NCBI RefSeq assembly: GCF_000733865.1 | Contig: NZ_JPOK01000004.1 | Span: forward strand, 1-64,000 | Length of the DNA stretch: 64,000 nucleotides | Direction: 5' to 3' | Source of the DNA: Mycoplasma buteonis | GTDB taxonomy: Bacteria > Bacillota_I > Bacilli_A > Mycoplasmatales > Metamycoplasmataceae | Shown: positions 19,681 through 33,146 of the stretch, piece after piece | Layout: each line of letters begins with the position of its first letter | Position numbering within the stretch: position 1 is the stretch's first letter | Program-made: the position numbers and the translations under genes | The notes under the pieces: generated by a model | Database searches by the model: none | Told to the model about the DNA's origin: nothing | What the model saw: only the letters and a program-made list of their open reading frames with translations

Positions 19681-20899
19681 TATTTTCCCTTTCCTTTGAT
19701 TTTATTTCAATATTCTTCATACCCTTTTTCAAAATTGTTATTTGCAGGTACATAAAATTTAGTATTTAGTAATTTTTTAGGTAAATATTGTTGCTCAATA
19801 TAATGAGTTTGTTTGTTGTCATGTGGATACTTATAACCAATTCCATCACCTAACTTTGTTGCTGATTTATAGTGAGCATCTTTTAAGTGTTTTGGAATTT
19901 CGTATATTTGTCCGTTATCAAGAACAGCTTCCACTTGTTGCATTGCTTCATAAGCTGAATTTGATTTTGGTGCTAATGCCAAATCAATAATTGCGTTCGA
20001 AATCGCCAGTTTTCCTTCTGGTAAACCTAATCGCTCAAAGCTCTCAATTGCATTTAAAACTCTTAAAGCAACGTTGGCAGATGCTAGCCCAACATCTTCA
20101 TAAGCAACACAGAGCATCCTTCTAAAAAGCGAGTCCACATCGCCTGTTCGTAAAATTAAAAAACCATAATAAAGTGACGCATCTACATCACTTCCACGTA
20201 AAGATTTGTGAAATGCCGACAAATTATTATAATGAGCACTTGCATCTTTATCGCTATAAAAATTTATATTTGGAATAATAGTTTTTAAATCTTGCTGAGT
20301 AACTTCCTCGTTATCATTTTCTAAAAATGATAACATTTGTAAATTGTTAATTGATAAACGAAAGTCACCAGCAGAAAATCTTGCTAAATCTAGCAACCTT
20401 TCATCACTAATATTTATTTTTGGATAATTTTTAACCAATATATTACGCAAACCTTTAACAATTTCATTTTCAGTTAACTTGTAAAACTGTAAAATTTGCA
20501 TTCTGCTTCTTAAAGCTGGATTAACTTTAAAATAAGGATTTTCAGTTGTAGTAGCATAAACAATAATCTTGTCAAATTCTAGATAAGACAGTAAAATGTC
20601 TTGTTTATCTTTGTTTAAACGGTGAATTTCATCGACTATTACAACTTCTTTGGTCTCAAGTACTTTTAATAAGTCAGCTTTAGAATCAACGCTAGCATTG
20701 AAATAACCATAACTTAGGTTTAAATCTTTTGCTAAGGCCATTGCTGCAGATGTTTTCCCAATTCCACTTTCACCAAAAAAATAAAACTAGTTAAAATTTT
20801 ATTTTCAATTACTTTTTTTAGTAGTTGTTTAATATGTCCTTGACCTACTAAATCATCAATTGTTTTAGGTCTTAATTCGTTGGCTAAATTTTTGTACAT
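19680..20899 (-). pseudogene. rarA: RarA/MgsA replication-associated AAA+ ATPase, frameshifted at a T7 tract
   Basis: RarA acts at stalled replication forks. The region reads as a whole protein of about 406 residues only if one base is added near 20775. From ATG 20899 the frame gives MYKNLANELRPKTIDDLVGQ, the family N-terminus, to ILTSFIF, then runs out of frame and stops at 20732-20734. The remaining frame opens after TAG 20789-20787 and starts FFGESGIGKTSAAMALAK (Walker A), followed by VIVDEIHRLN (Walker B), the sensor TTTENPYF, and a full C-terminal domain to TAA 19680. The break is in a run of seven T on the minus strand, just before Walker A. It may be a real mutation, a phase-variable tract, a programmed shift, or a sequencing error. 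Confidence 0.85.
20775..20781 (-). repeat. T7 homopolymer at the rarA frameshift
   Basis: Seven T on the coding strand; eight would restore the frame. In the zero frame the codons are ATT TTT TTG, so the heptamer T TTT TTG also fits the X XXY YYZ pattern for -1 ribosomal slippage, which would likewise restore the frame (giving FLGESGIGKT). Confidence 0.75.
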
Positions 20900-20932
20900 A
20901 ATTCTTTTAAATTATATTGTTTTTAAGAATAA

Positions 20933-21853
20933 TTATTTGTTAAGTTTTAAAAATAAATTTTTTAATTCTGCTTCTAAATAACCGTTTTGAAGCATTCAAA
21001 AATTCAGTATTTTTAAATTATCAAAAGCTCTTAGTAATTGATGTTTTTGGTTATTTTCTCAACATTTACCATCTGTAATTAATATAAATTCAATACCATT
21101 AGCTTCCAACTCTTCTTTACGTTTGATATAACTTTCAATTATTTCTTCTGGTTTTGATCCTTGACTTGCAAAATAATTTACTTCAATGTTTAAAATAAGA
21201 TTATTATTAAACAAAATAAAATCAGCTTTTCTATTGGAAATTGATTGTGTTACAGAAATATTAAAGTTGTTTAAAAAAGAAAAGCTTTTTTGTTCCAAAA
21301 ATCTTAGATTAAATTTTTGTGCTGCTTTTTGTATTTCAGATTTGCAAATTTCTTCAAATATTTTCCCACTTCTGTTTTTTCTACCATTAGTATCTAAACC
21401 TACTAAAATACCAGTCAAATAATCTCATAAATTTTGTTTTAAAAGAGATTGAAAAAGATTAGATAATCCACTTTTACTAAAAAATTCATAATAATTTTTT
21501 ATTTCCTTATCTGTTAAAACATCTTTGAAATAGAAAGAATATTCTTTAATTTCAAAATTTTCAAAATTAACAATTTCTAAAGTTTGATGCTTTGAAATTA
21601 AATTATTTCTTTCACTTTTACTTAAAGCTAAAATTAATGGAAATACAGTTATAACAGAAGGTAACTTGAGTAGTAAATTAGTGAAATCTTTTTCTATATT
21701 ATTTGAACCTATAAGCGAATTTAATGCACTAATTTCAACTTTAAAATTATTTAAATTTTCAATATTATCTCAATTTACAAAAAAATCATATTGTCGATTA
21801 GAAATTAAAAGATTTTTAGAAAAAATATCTATTTTTTTATTTTTTAAATTCAT
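20933..21853 (-). CDS. Type II restriction endonuclease, DpnII/MboI family (GATC)
   Basis: A 306-residue endonuclease. The family core is seen: GLDTNGRKNRSGKIFE from residue 152, KADFILF with Asp211, then LNIEVNYFASQGSKPEEI with Glu224; these form the PD-(D/E)XK-like site of DpnII relatives, which cut GATC. It starts 17 bases inside the end of the methylase gene, so the two are coupled with the methylase translated first. TGA Trp codons flank the core. Specificity for GATC is inferred from the family and the partner. Confidence 0.87.
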
Positions 21854-22658
21854 AGTTTGTAATAATAACCTCTTCACCATATCTTTTATCAGCTTTACTG
21901 TTTATCATTCTTTTAACTTTAAGTACGTCAATATGATATTTTGAATAATTTTCATAAATAAAATCAGTATTATGATTTGTCATCATAACATAGCAACCTT
22001 TTTTGTCTAATTCTTTAAATAATTTAGCTAATCGTAGATGTTCTGAAAGAGAAAAACCATCTTTTGTATATTCTTCAAATGATGAACTATTTAATGGTAC
22101 ATATGGACTATCTAAAAAGATAAAATCACCTTTCTGCACCTCTTTAAGAGCTTCTTCAAAATCGAAATTAGTAATTTTAACCCTTTTTAGAAAATGATGA
22201 ATTCTTCATAAATTATCTTCATCAAAAATTTTGCCATTTGTATTGTAATTGAATGGTACATTAAATAAACCTTTTGAATTCACTCTAAATAAACCATTAA
22301 AACATTTTTTATTAATAAAAATAAAAAGAGAAGAAAGTTCAACATCAAAAATATTATTAATTATTTTGTGATTAAATTTTTCTCTTTCTTTTAAATACAT
22401 TTCCTTTGTTCAAGTTTGATTTTCTAGTTGATATAAATTTTTAATTAATTCTGTAGGATCTTTTTGAATTATTTTGTAAGTATGTATCAAAATAGGATTA
22501 ATATCATTAATAAAAGCATTTTCAGGTTCTAAGTGAAACAATAATGCTCCACCACCTACAAAAGGTTCAAAATAATTATTGTATTTTTCAGGAAGTCTTT
22601 TTTCTATTTCATGAAGCAATTGCCTTTTACCTCCGACTCACTTAACAAATGGTTGCAT
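21837..22658 (-). CDS. dam: Dam-type adenine-N6 DNA methyltransferase
   Basis: Protects GATC sites from the neighbouring endonuclease. 273 residues with AAGGAGG upstream of the start. The opening MQPFVKWVGGKRQLL is typical of Dam/DpnM enzymes; SAM-binding motif I is EPFVGGG at 31-37, and INDINPILI follows. Catalytic motif IV reads DSPY at 183-186; most relatives have DPPY, so one Pro is Ser. FINKKCFNGLFRVN and MMTNHNTDFI are further family motifs. Confidence 0.93.
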
Positions 22659-22765
22659 ATTCCTCCTTAAGATTAATATTTTGCTAATTAATTATAAATT
22701 TTTCAATTTAATAAATATAAAAATAACCAGAAATAAATTAAGGACTTTCTGAAAAATTAATGTTT

Positions 22766-22771
22766 TATAAT
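22766..22771 (+). promoter_or_regulatory. -10 box of ligA, probably leaderless
   Basis: A consensus TATAAT ends only nine bases before the ligA ATG, so transcription would start within about three bases of the start codon. No Shine-Dalgarno is visible. 22659-22765 is the AT-rich divergent region shared with the methylase, which has its own TATAAT on the minus strand at 22696-22691; I see no clear -35 for either. Confidence 0.5.
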
Positions 22772-22780
22772 TATTACATT

Positions 22781-24763
22781 ATGATTACAGAAGACACAAA
22801 AATTACAAAAAAAATGAAAGAACTTATTGCCAAAATAAATAGGTGAAACGATGAATATTACAACCAAGATAATCCAACCGTTAGCGATCAAGAGTATGAC
22901 ATTACTCTTAGAGAATTAGAAAGTTTAGAAAATCAATATCCACACTTGATACTCTCAGATACTCCAACATTAAAAATCGGCGGAATGAGTGATAAAAAAT
23001 TTACTAAATACACTCATACTAAACCAATGCTTTCACTAGCGAAAGCTTACTCATTAGCTGAAGTAGAAAAATTTTTAGAAACTAATTTTAAAGAACAAAA
23101 GAAAAACTTATCTTATACTCTCGAACCAAAAATTGATGGTTTATCAATCGCTTTACATTACCAAGAAGGTCAACTAGTTAAAGCTGTTACTCGTGGTGAT
23201 GGAAAAATTGGTGAGGATGTAACTGAAAACGTTTATCAAATCCGTTCAATACCTAAACGAATTAATTATTTAAAAAGAATTGAAATTCGTGGTGAAGTTT
23301 ATTTATCAAAAGCTAATTTTGATAAATTAAATGCGGAGCTAAGTCAAAATGAACAAAAATTATTTGCCAATCCTAGAAATGCAGCAAGCGGTACGCTAAG
23401 ACAATTAGATCCGCAAATTGTTGCCTATCGTCAGCTAGACGCTTTAATGTACGATATAGTTTCACCTGAAGAACATCATATTTATAGTCAAAAAGAGGTG
23501 TATGAAACACTTTTAAAATGAGGTTTTTTAGTGCATCCATATTTTGCATTAGAAGATGAAGTTGAAAATATTTTAACCAAGGTAAGTGATTTTATCGAGC
23601 TAAAAAATGATTTTGTTTTTGATTGTGATGGACTTGTAATTAAAGTTAACGATATAACTTTATGAGACAAACTAGGTAAAACTGCTAAATTCCCTAAATA
23701 CGCAATAGCTTTTAAGTATGAAACAGAAGAAGCAATCAGTACAATTACAAAAATTGAAGCAACAGTAGGACGTACCGGAAAAATTACTTATGTAGCAGAA
23801 ATTGCACCAGTAACTTTAAATCAAACAACCGTTTCAAAAGCAACTTTACATAACTATGAATATATTCAAATGCTTAACTTAAATATTGGTGATGATATTA
23901 AAATAATTAAAAGTGGTGAAATTATTCCTAAAATAATTGCACTAGTTAATAAAAATTCAGTTGGTGTTTTTGAAAAAGTTGATTTATGTCCTTCTTGTCA
24001 ATCAAATCTAGTTAAAATTGATGAAAATGTTGATCAATTTTGTGTAAATGAATTATGTGTTGAAAAACAAATTCGTTCATTAATTCATTTTGTTTCTCGT
24101 CAAGCTTTTAATATTAAAACACTTGGTGAAAATATTTTAAGACTTTTTTATAGTAATGGATACATTAGTGATTTTGTTTCTATTTTTGAATTAAAAAAAT
24201 ATGAATCAGAAATTTTAAAACTGAGAAGTTTTAAAGAGAAAAAAACTCAAAACATATTAAATAATATCGAAGAAGCTAAAAAAATAGAACTATACAAAGT
24301 TTTATATGCTATTGGAATTAAGCACATTGGACTCCAGGTTGCTCAGCTTATTTGTCAAAAATTAACTTGTCTAAGTGATTTAAGTAAAATGAATTTAAAT
24401 GAACTAGAATTTATTAATACTATTGGTGAAAAAATCATTTTCTCACTTAAAGAATTTGTTAGTGAACCAAAAAATATTGATTTATTGCAAAAGCTTGATA
24501 GAATTTTAACTTATGAAAAAACAACACAAAATAGTGATAAGTTATCTAACAAAATTTTTGTAATTACCGGAACTTTAAGTCAAAGTCGTGACTACTTTAA
24601 AGACTTAATTGTGAAAAATGATGGTAAAATAGCTTCAAGTGTCTCTAAAAATACCACATACTTACTAGCAGGTAAAGAGGCAGGAAGTAAATTAACCAAA
24701 GCACAAAATTTAGGAATTAAAATCTTAAGTGAAGAAGAATTTAATGATTTATTAAATAAATAA
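22781..24763 (+). CDS. ligA: NAD-dependent DNA ligase
   Basis: Seals nicks using NAD. 660 residues, full length. The N-terminal Ia domain holds DEYYNQDNPTVSDQEYD; the adenylated Lys is K117 in EPKIDGLSIAL; further nucleotidyltransferase motifs are RGDG and ANPRNAASGTLRQLD. The OB domain follows (TVGRTGKITYVAEIAPV), then a Cys4 zinc site (CPSC...FCVNELC), helix-hairpin-helix repeats, and a C-terminal BRCT domain (KIFVITGTLSQSRDYFKDLI). Three TGA Trp codons. An alternative ATG lies at 22814. The giant gene A1 begins 11 bases after the stop, with AAGGAG in the gap. Confidence 0.97.
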
Positions 24764-24774
24764 TAAGGAGTGTT

Positions 24775-27700
24775 ATGAAAAAGAATCAAAAAAACATTTT
24801 AAATAAAACAATGGGTTATGCAACTTTTATTGCAGGTGCTACAACACTAGGAGCTTTTGGGTGACTAGTTGCATTAAATCATAAAGTGACTGCGAAAGTT
24901 GAAGATAATTACGTTTTTGAACAATTAAAAAACCAGAAAAATGAAGTAGAAGACTTTTTAGCAAAAAATAGTGATTTAGAAGAACAATATAAAGAACAGT
25001 TAAATAATCTTGTAGTTTATTCAAACCAACTTTTAGCTAATAAAGATTCAAGTGTTTATGAAATGTTGCAACAAAGAAACATATTAAAAGAAGAACTTTT
25101 AAAAACTAAAGTTTTAATTTCATCACCAAATGATTTAAATTTAAATGTTAATAATTATTTAGGTTTAATCAAGGAAAGTGATTTACAAAAAGAAGTTAAA
25201 AAACTTAAAAAAGGTTTATCAGTGAATTCAAAAAGTGATAAGGAAGCATTATTTAATAAACTTGCTCCTTTACTTGAATTGCAAAATAAATTAACAATTG
25301 ACTTAGAATCACAAATTTGAAATTTACACGAAGATATTGTTAAAGGAAAATCATCATTTAATAATATTGCTCAAAAATCAAAAGTGCTTGACGTAGTTGC
25401 TAACGCTTTAAATATTTTGAACCAAGATAGCTACTCACACGATACACTTGAAGTAATTAAAAATAATTTAGACAGAGAAATTAATCAAATTAGTAAAGCT
25501 CAAGCAGAACTAAACAGCGCTAAAATTAGCTTTAACACCTTAGCTTTAAATGTTAAAAGTGAAATTCAAGCTCTTGAAGGTGAACAAGACAAAAAGAATT
25601 ATGCACTACAACTAGCTGATCAATATGTAAAACAAGCACAATCAAGTAACTTAAAATATTCATACGATAAAAAAACAGAGCTAAAACATTTAAATGATTT
25701 ATTGCAAAACTTAATTAATAACTTTGAAGATTTACAAACACAAACTACCGAATCACTAAAGGATAAAATTGAAGAAAAAATCCAAACATTAAAAAGTAAA
25801 TTTATCACAAATACTTTTGCTATTCATTTTTTAGATGAAATCAAGGTAGATGAAACTCCAAAAAATGAACTAAATAAATTATTATTTACACTTAATGATC
25901 TTCCTACTTATTTAGAAAGCTTTAATGAAACGGAAAAACAAATTAATAAAAGAATTAATGATTTAACAAACGAAAGATTAATTACCAGTGATTTTGCTAC
26001 CCAAATTAAAAGAAAAGTAAATCAAATTCACGAAGGAATTAATACACCCAAAGAGTATTTAACTTATGCTGTAAAAGTTTTAAATGAGTTAGAAGATAAT
26101 GCTTTAATAACTAAGATGTACAAGGAATCATTTAAAGAGTTATTAGAGCAAACAGATGATAGTATTCAAAATGGTTACAAAGTAGATAAACCATTATTAA
26201 CTGATAATGCTCGGAAAATTGAAAGTCAAATTAATACAGCAATTGAATTAAAAGATTTATACAATAATTTTCAACATTTAGCAAATTCACTTAGAGATAT
26301 TAATAAAGAAGAACTTAAAAACTACGTGGATTTTGCTAATGAGAATTTAGAAAATAATTCAAAACTAACAGAAAGCACTAGAAATTTACTTACAGATTTA
26401 AATGAAAAAGCCGCTTTTTTAACACCTGAGAATTCAACAGCAACTAGAACACAATTACAAAACTTAATTAAGCAGTATCGTATTGCTAGTGAAAACGTTG
26501 AAGTTGATGGCACAATGGCTGAAACTAACAAAGTTAAACATGCTAGTGACGATAAAGTTAAACAAGCATTTAATTATGATGCAAATCCAAATGATAAATT
26601 TGCTAACGAATTATTAGATGATTTACATAACTTACAAAAAGAAGCTCAGTTAATTGCATTAGATGAAATTTTAACACCTGAAGAAAAAGCTGAAAAACTT
26701 GCTGAAATTAACGCTAAAATGGAAGCAATTTCTGATAAAGCTCCGGACTTTAAAGAATTAGAAGAAACCTTAAAAGAATCACAACTTGCTCTTGATTCAA
26801 CAAAAGGTGATAAGCAAGAAGAAGCTGCTTTAGAAAATGAAATTCAAAAAATTAAAGATTTACAAGCTAAAGTTCACCAAGCAATTAATGATCCATTAAA
26901 TGCTAACCCTAGTGAACTTAATGAAGAATTAAAACAAGCAATTCAAGATTTTAAAGAAAAACAAGCTCACTATCAAGCAAATTCAGATTATGATAGAGCA
27001 ATCCAAAAAGTTAATAATACTTTTGCTCCTGATATGGAAAAAGGAAAAAATACACCTACTCAGCAAAAATTAATTGACAAACTTAATGAACTTAAAGAAA
27101 TTGTTGGTAATACTGCTCTTGATGAAGCAACAAGAGAAGAAGCGAGAAATAAAATTAGAGCAATTACTGAGATTGTAGAAATTTCTCGTGAACTAGAAAT
27201 TGCTAATAAAAATCTTGCTCTTAGTGTTGAAATTGCTAAAAAACAAGAATTAGGTGAATTCCTTCCAAATGCAGAAATCAGTAAAGCTGATACTCTGAAT
27301 CAAGAAGTAAATACTTACTTGGACACAATCAATTCTAAGCATATTAATACTGGAGAAGAATATCAAGCTTATTTAGCAAAGGTTAAAGAGGAATCTGAAA
27401 ACTTAAAATATGCAATTAGCATCGCAGCACTAAAAAAAGCTGGACATGAAATTGGACTTGAAAAATACACAGGTAATAACACAGAAAAAGAACCATATGT
27501 AACAAGTAATCAAAATGTAGATAAATTAACTAAAGCTGTAAATGATATTATCAAAAAATTTGAAACTGAGGGAAAAACTGCTGTTAATTTAGAAGAAATT
27601 GACGATTTAGAAACCGAAGTTAAAAAGCAAATTTACCTTGCAATGCAAATTAAAGAAGCTTTAATTAAACTAGATACTATCGATGAAAATGAAAATCCAC

Positions 27701-30700
27701 AAGCTTATAATAATTTAAAAATAGTAATAGCTGATAGTCAAATTACTGTTGGTGATGATCGCAGTAATATTGATTTAAAAATTAAAGATATTCGTAGAGA
27801 AATGAATAAAACTGAAGGTAGAATAGCAGCTAACCAAAGATTAAAAGAACTTAAACTTTTATATAGTGATGAAGATTTAAAACGTGCTATTTTAGATGAT
27901 GAAGTTGTTGATTTTAACAAAAATGTAGAAAAATTCGCTGATTTAATCGCTGATCGTTATACTTCATTTTTAGAACTTTCTTCTCTTGATAGAAAAATTG
28001 ATAGCTACCGCGCTGAAAAAGAAAAAACAAAAAACCGTATTTTAAGAGAATACAAAAGCGCAGTAGATTCTATTGAAAATTTACGTACTCAATTCCAATT
28101 ACAAAAAGAAGATCAAAACGTTAATGTAACCAAATATAGCGATGAAGTGTTTGCTACTTTTGATGATATTAAAAATAAGTTTGATGATGCTACACAAAAA
28201 TATCCTACAAAAACAAGCGATATTTTAGATTTAAAACCTTTAATTTCTCTTGCATGATACAAGGATTTATATTTTAAAAAATCAGTAGAATCAGTTGCTA
28301 AACTTAACGAAATTCCAAATGTTAATGCAGCTGAACTTTTCAAAGATCAAGCAACTGTAGATCAAATTAACAGTAAGCTAAAAGCAAATAATAAAAAATT
28401 AATTGATGCCTACGATTCTAAAATAATGTCAATTACTAATCCGACTCAAATTAGTGATGTAAAAGATTTTACTAATCGTCTAACGGCACTTGATACACTA
28501 TTAAGTCAAGAAAAAGAAGTTGTAGATTATCTTAATAAACAACAAAAAACAGAGCAAAATAAAATTTTTGCCCAAAACCTAGAAAATGCACTTTTAAAAG
28601 CAAGTTTTGACAGTTTAGATAATGAAGGATACCAAGCGGTTGTTTCTGCTGAGATTCGTGAAAAACGTCAAGAATTATTTAAAACTTATATTGAAAATAT
28701 CACACTTCAAGAAGCAAAAGATAATGAAAAAAGCAAAATTGATGCTTACAAAACAAAAATAGATGCAAAGCTAACAGAAATGCAAAGTGATGATCCACAG
28801 TTGCAAACCGAAATTGATACTTTTATATCTGCTTTATTGCAAAATATTGCTGATGTTCAAGATAAAAGCGAAATTTTAGCAATCGATCAAAAACTTAGTG
28901 ATTTAATGGATAAGGAAAACGCTTTAGTAGATCTTGCACAAGCTGTTAAAAAAGTTGAAGACTTAGTTACAGTTGAAAAAGCTAAAACAGATGCTCCTGA
29001 ATCTAATAAAGTAATTTTAGATTTACTTGCAGAGAAAGCTAAAAACGCTAAGGATAATTACTTAAAATTAGATGAAGCAAACTTAATTAAAAAAGAATCA
29101 GAACTCAACAAATTAGTTGAACAATATCAATTATTAATTGAAACGCAAAATTTACATGATGAAGTTAAAAAACAAGTTGATGCACTAGAATATCCACTAG
29201 GGAATACTCCTAATGGTAATGTAGAAGCTAAAAAGAAATTTGTAGCATTTATGGATTTCTTACAACAACAATTAACTGAAAATATGACTGAACGTACAAA
29301 AGTTATGTCAATTCAATCATTATTAAAGAAAACTAAAGATTTAATTGAGCACCAAAACGCAAAAATTGCATTACAAAAAACTGTTAATGATGATCATTCA
29401 TTTGTTGATGTAGTTTATAAACCAGAACAGAAAGCAACTTATGGTTTTGATAAAGATGCCAAAATTTTAGCTGATTTAATTATCGCATCAGTTCCAAGTA
29501 ATGATGTTAATGTTGATTCAATGCAAAATTCACTAATTAATGCTTTAGAGTTTAATTTTGCAAATGCATTTAGTTTTTACCAAGCACGTAAAAAAGAGTT
29601 GTTAGGAATTAACAATGATGACGAAAGTGTTGCTGATAAAGGAATTAAATTTGTTCAAAAAGATAAGCTTACCGGTGGTCAAACAGATGTTTTACCAAAA
29701 TATAGTAAGTTATGAGCAGATAATAATGATTACTATAACGAAGTTTCATTATTTATTAAAGAAGCTGAAAATGAAGAAAAAATTGGTGAAAAATTAAATG
29801 AAGTATCACTATTTAGTAAGTTATTTGCTAAATATAAAGAAATTGCCGATTTAATCGCTCTAGGACAAGAAAAACTAGATTCAGTTAGCGAAGAACTTAA
29901 AACTAATGAATATATTACAAATTCTATAGAAAAATTAACTAACGAAATAGCAACAGATAAAGATTACTACTACAAAGAGAAAAATGTCATTAAGTTAGAT
30001 AAAGCCATCTCGGATTTAAACGCTTATGTTAATAGATTTAATTTAGCATTTAAAATTGCAGAAGCTGCTAAAAAATTAGCTGATTTTAAAACACAAAGTG
30101 GTGATGAAGATTATTTAACAGAAGAAGATAAAAAACCATTAAAAGCAATTTTAGATTTTCCATTTGCTGATTTAAAACAAAATCCAAACAAAGAAGGAAA
30201 CACACAATATCTATACTACATTGACACTTTCCTTGAAGGTGGTTCATCACAATCATTTAAAGTCGCAATGGAAAAATCAATTAATTTAAGAAAGAAAGTA
30301 CATTTAGCTGAAAAATACTTAAATAAATATAAAGAAAAAAGTGCATCTAATTCAAGTTATGAAACTAGCGAAATGCAAGCTTTATATACTAAGTTAGAAG
30401 CAAAAGTTACTGAAGCTAATAATGCACTTCATAACTTAGCACATGATGAAAACCTTAAAAATCAGTTAATTAGTCAAATTGAAAATGGTAGTGACGGAAT
30501 TATTGATCAAATTCTTAAAACTAAGAGCGATGAAGTCTTAAAAGTTTATATCCGTGACGTATTATTAGATAAATTTATGCAATCAAATTATCCAAATAAT
30601 GATTTATCACCTCGTTTAGCTGATTATAAAACTGTTGCAATTCAACCACTGCAAACACAAATTCAAAACGAAAATGATATCGCTGCAATTCATGACAAAA

Positions 30701-33135
30701 TTAATGCTGCTGACGAAAAATACAAAGAACAATATGCAAAAATTTGAACATGAGAAAAAAACCGTTACCTTTCATTTAAAAACAAATTTAAACCTTACTA
30801 CGAACTTCTAACCAAAGATGCAAACGGATTAAGCAAAGAATTTTTACAAAAAAATGCTGGAATTTCAGCTGATTTACTAGCAAAATACGTTGAAGTAACC
30901 AAACAAACCGCTGAGAAAAATTATCCAGAAGATTACATTAATGCCGAGCAAACCGATAAAACTGATTTTGATGAAAAATTCAAACAAAATGCTAAAACTA
31001 TCATTGAAAGTTTAAATAAAGCTGCCACAACTCTTAAAGATTTATATGCAAAAATCATTAATGTCTCAGCTCCAAAACTTATTGCTGATAAAAATCAACT
31101 TATCAGAATGAAAAACCAATTTACTGATAATGAGAGTGAAAACATTACTGCAGCATTAAAAACTATTAAACAATTTGATGCTTTAAATTCTAAAATCACT
31201 GCATTTAATAACGCTTCTAGCCAACTAGAAAGTTTAGATGCAGCAAACATCCAACATGATGATAGTGAAGCTAACTTAAAATTTGAAACAGCTACAGAAG
31301 ATAATACTGATGTAACAAGCAAACGTACAGCTTACTTTGAAAAATACAAAAATTACTTAAATAATATTTCTAACTCAAAACAAAAATTAAATGAATTAAT
31401 TTACGGTACATCAGATCAAGATAAAGTTAGCTTAGTTGATGTGCTTAAGAAATACATTGATGGTGCTGATGGTTACATCGGTAGGGCAAATTATGATGAA
31501 TTTATTAAACTTGTTGCAAAACAAGAAACAAGTAATTTAGCAAACTTTGAAAAAGCTAAGTTTGAATATGAAAAAACTTCACTTCCAGCTACAGCTTTAG
31601 CAACCGAAGTATCTCAATTAAATAAAGAAACAAGTAGTACTATCGATGAATACTTAGCTTTAACTAAAGGATACGACCGCGCTAGTGGTTTAGGAAAATG
31701 ATTTACTTATCCATCAAATTCAAATACATTTTTTGATTACCTAAATAAAGCGCAAGGTGATAAATTTGTTTATTCAAATATTAAACCTTTAGATACAACT
31801 AGTGCTGAGCAATTCCAAGATTTACTAAATGGAAACCAAATAAACGAAACAGAAATTAATTTTGACGGAACAAACTATAAAGCTAAATTAATAAACGATA
31901 AAACAAATGTTTTAGATTTATTTAACGAATTTAATATTCTCAAAGGGACTAATGCAAACATCTTTAACTTAGATAACGTTAAAGTTTATGCAATTAAATC
32001 AGCAAACGAGCCAAGCTCACAATATGTTAAAACCCAACTGCAATCAGATGCAACAATTAAAAAAGGATTTGTGAGCTTATTAATTCGCTATGAAAAACCA
32101 ACTTCAGTAGCAGCTAATAATAGTGCTTTTAGTGACCTAGAAAACTTTGCTATTAAATTTGATTCAGTTGCAATTACATTTAAGACTTTTGACGATTTAC
32201 TTTTAACTAAAGATATGTTTAAGCATGAAAACCTTTGAAATCCAGCGCCAAATGCTGATAACTCACGTGTTAAACCATTTTTCAAAGATGCTTGAGCTGG
32301 ATGAAACAGCATAACTGCACCAATTAACTTTATGAGTGCTTTTATCAAATACAGCTCTGGTTACTTACAATCACAAGCAGTTAACTACTTTACAGAAAAT
32401 ATTAATGAAGAAGCTAAAAGTGATGCTAGCTCTACATCTACAAGTACTAAAAACTTTAGAATTAAGCTTAAATTTAAAGAAGCAGGTTACAAAGGTTACA
32501 AACAAGTAGGTGATAAAATTTACTGAAAAACTTTAATTCCTAACCTTGCATCTCAATCAGGAATTGATTATCAATCAAGTGACAAATACATAAATACTCA
32601 AATTTTTACAGAACCAGCTAAGACTGATTACAAAACTAATTATGGTTATATTTACGCAAATAACAGCGATCCAAAAAGAGTAAACGATACAAACAAAATG
32701 CTGTTATTTTTACCAGTTGTTATTGTAATTCCAGTGCAAGACGATAGTGGAAATTACGCTGCAATGGTAATTAACTGAAAATGATTAAACCGCTTTGCAA
32801 CTAACTCTTCTGATAACGCTCCACAAAACATAGTAATTAGTAACGAAGAAATGTTACGTAATTTATATATTTTTAAACCAAAAGAAGAAGGCAAGACAAA
32901 TCAAAGTACAAATGATGCTGACAAATTTGCTAAATATGTAGCAAGCAAAATCAAATATCGTGAATTTGTTAAAGATACATTTAGTGATACTACAAGTACT
33001 TTAAAGCTTTGAGGTGCCGATCGATACGTTCAACTAGACACTACTGATCAAGGAAAACACTACCGTGATGGTATTGGACATGATGAATTCATTAATGCAT
33101 TAGAAAAATTAGATATTTTTATGAAATTACACTAA
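24775..33135 (+). CDS. Giant membrane-anchored coiled-coil protein A1
   Basis: One frame of 2,787 codons (2,786 residues) once TGA is read as Trp. A basic start (MKKNQKNILNK) precedes a hydrophobic segment at residues 13-34 without a lipobox Cys: a signal anchor, with the rest outside the cell. Residues about 40-2400 are almost entirely Lys/Glu/Gln/Asn/Leu-rich predicted helix. Around 2490-2786 comes a Trp- and aromatic-rich globular domain (FKDAWAGWN, NFRIKLKFKEAGYKGYK, LFLPVVIVIPVQDD), ending IFMKLH. It is about the same length as A2 and alignable throughout, e.g. NQDSYSHDT near residue 220 and EDKKPLKAILDFPF near 1785. I do not recognise a named family; adhesion or gliding machinery is inference. 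Confidence 0.9.
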
Positions 33136-33146
33136 AAGGAGAATTT

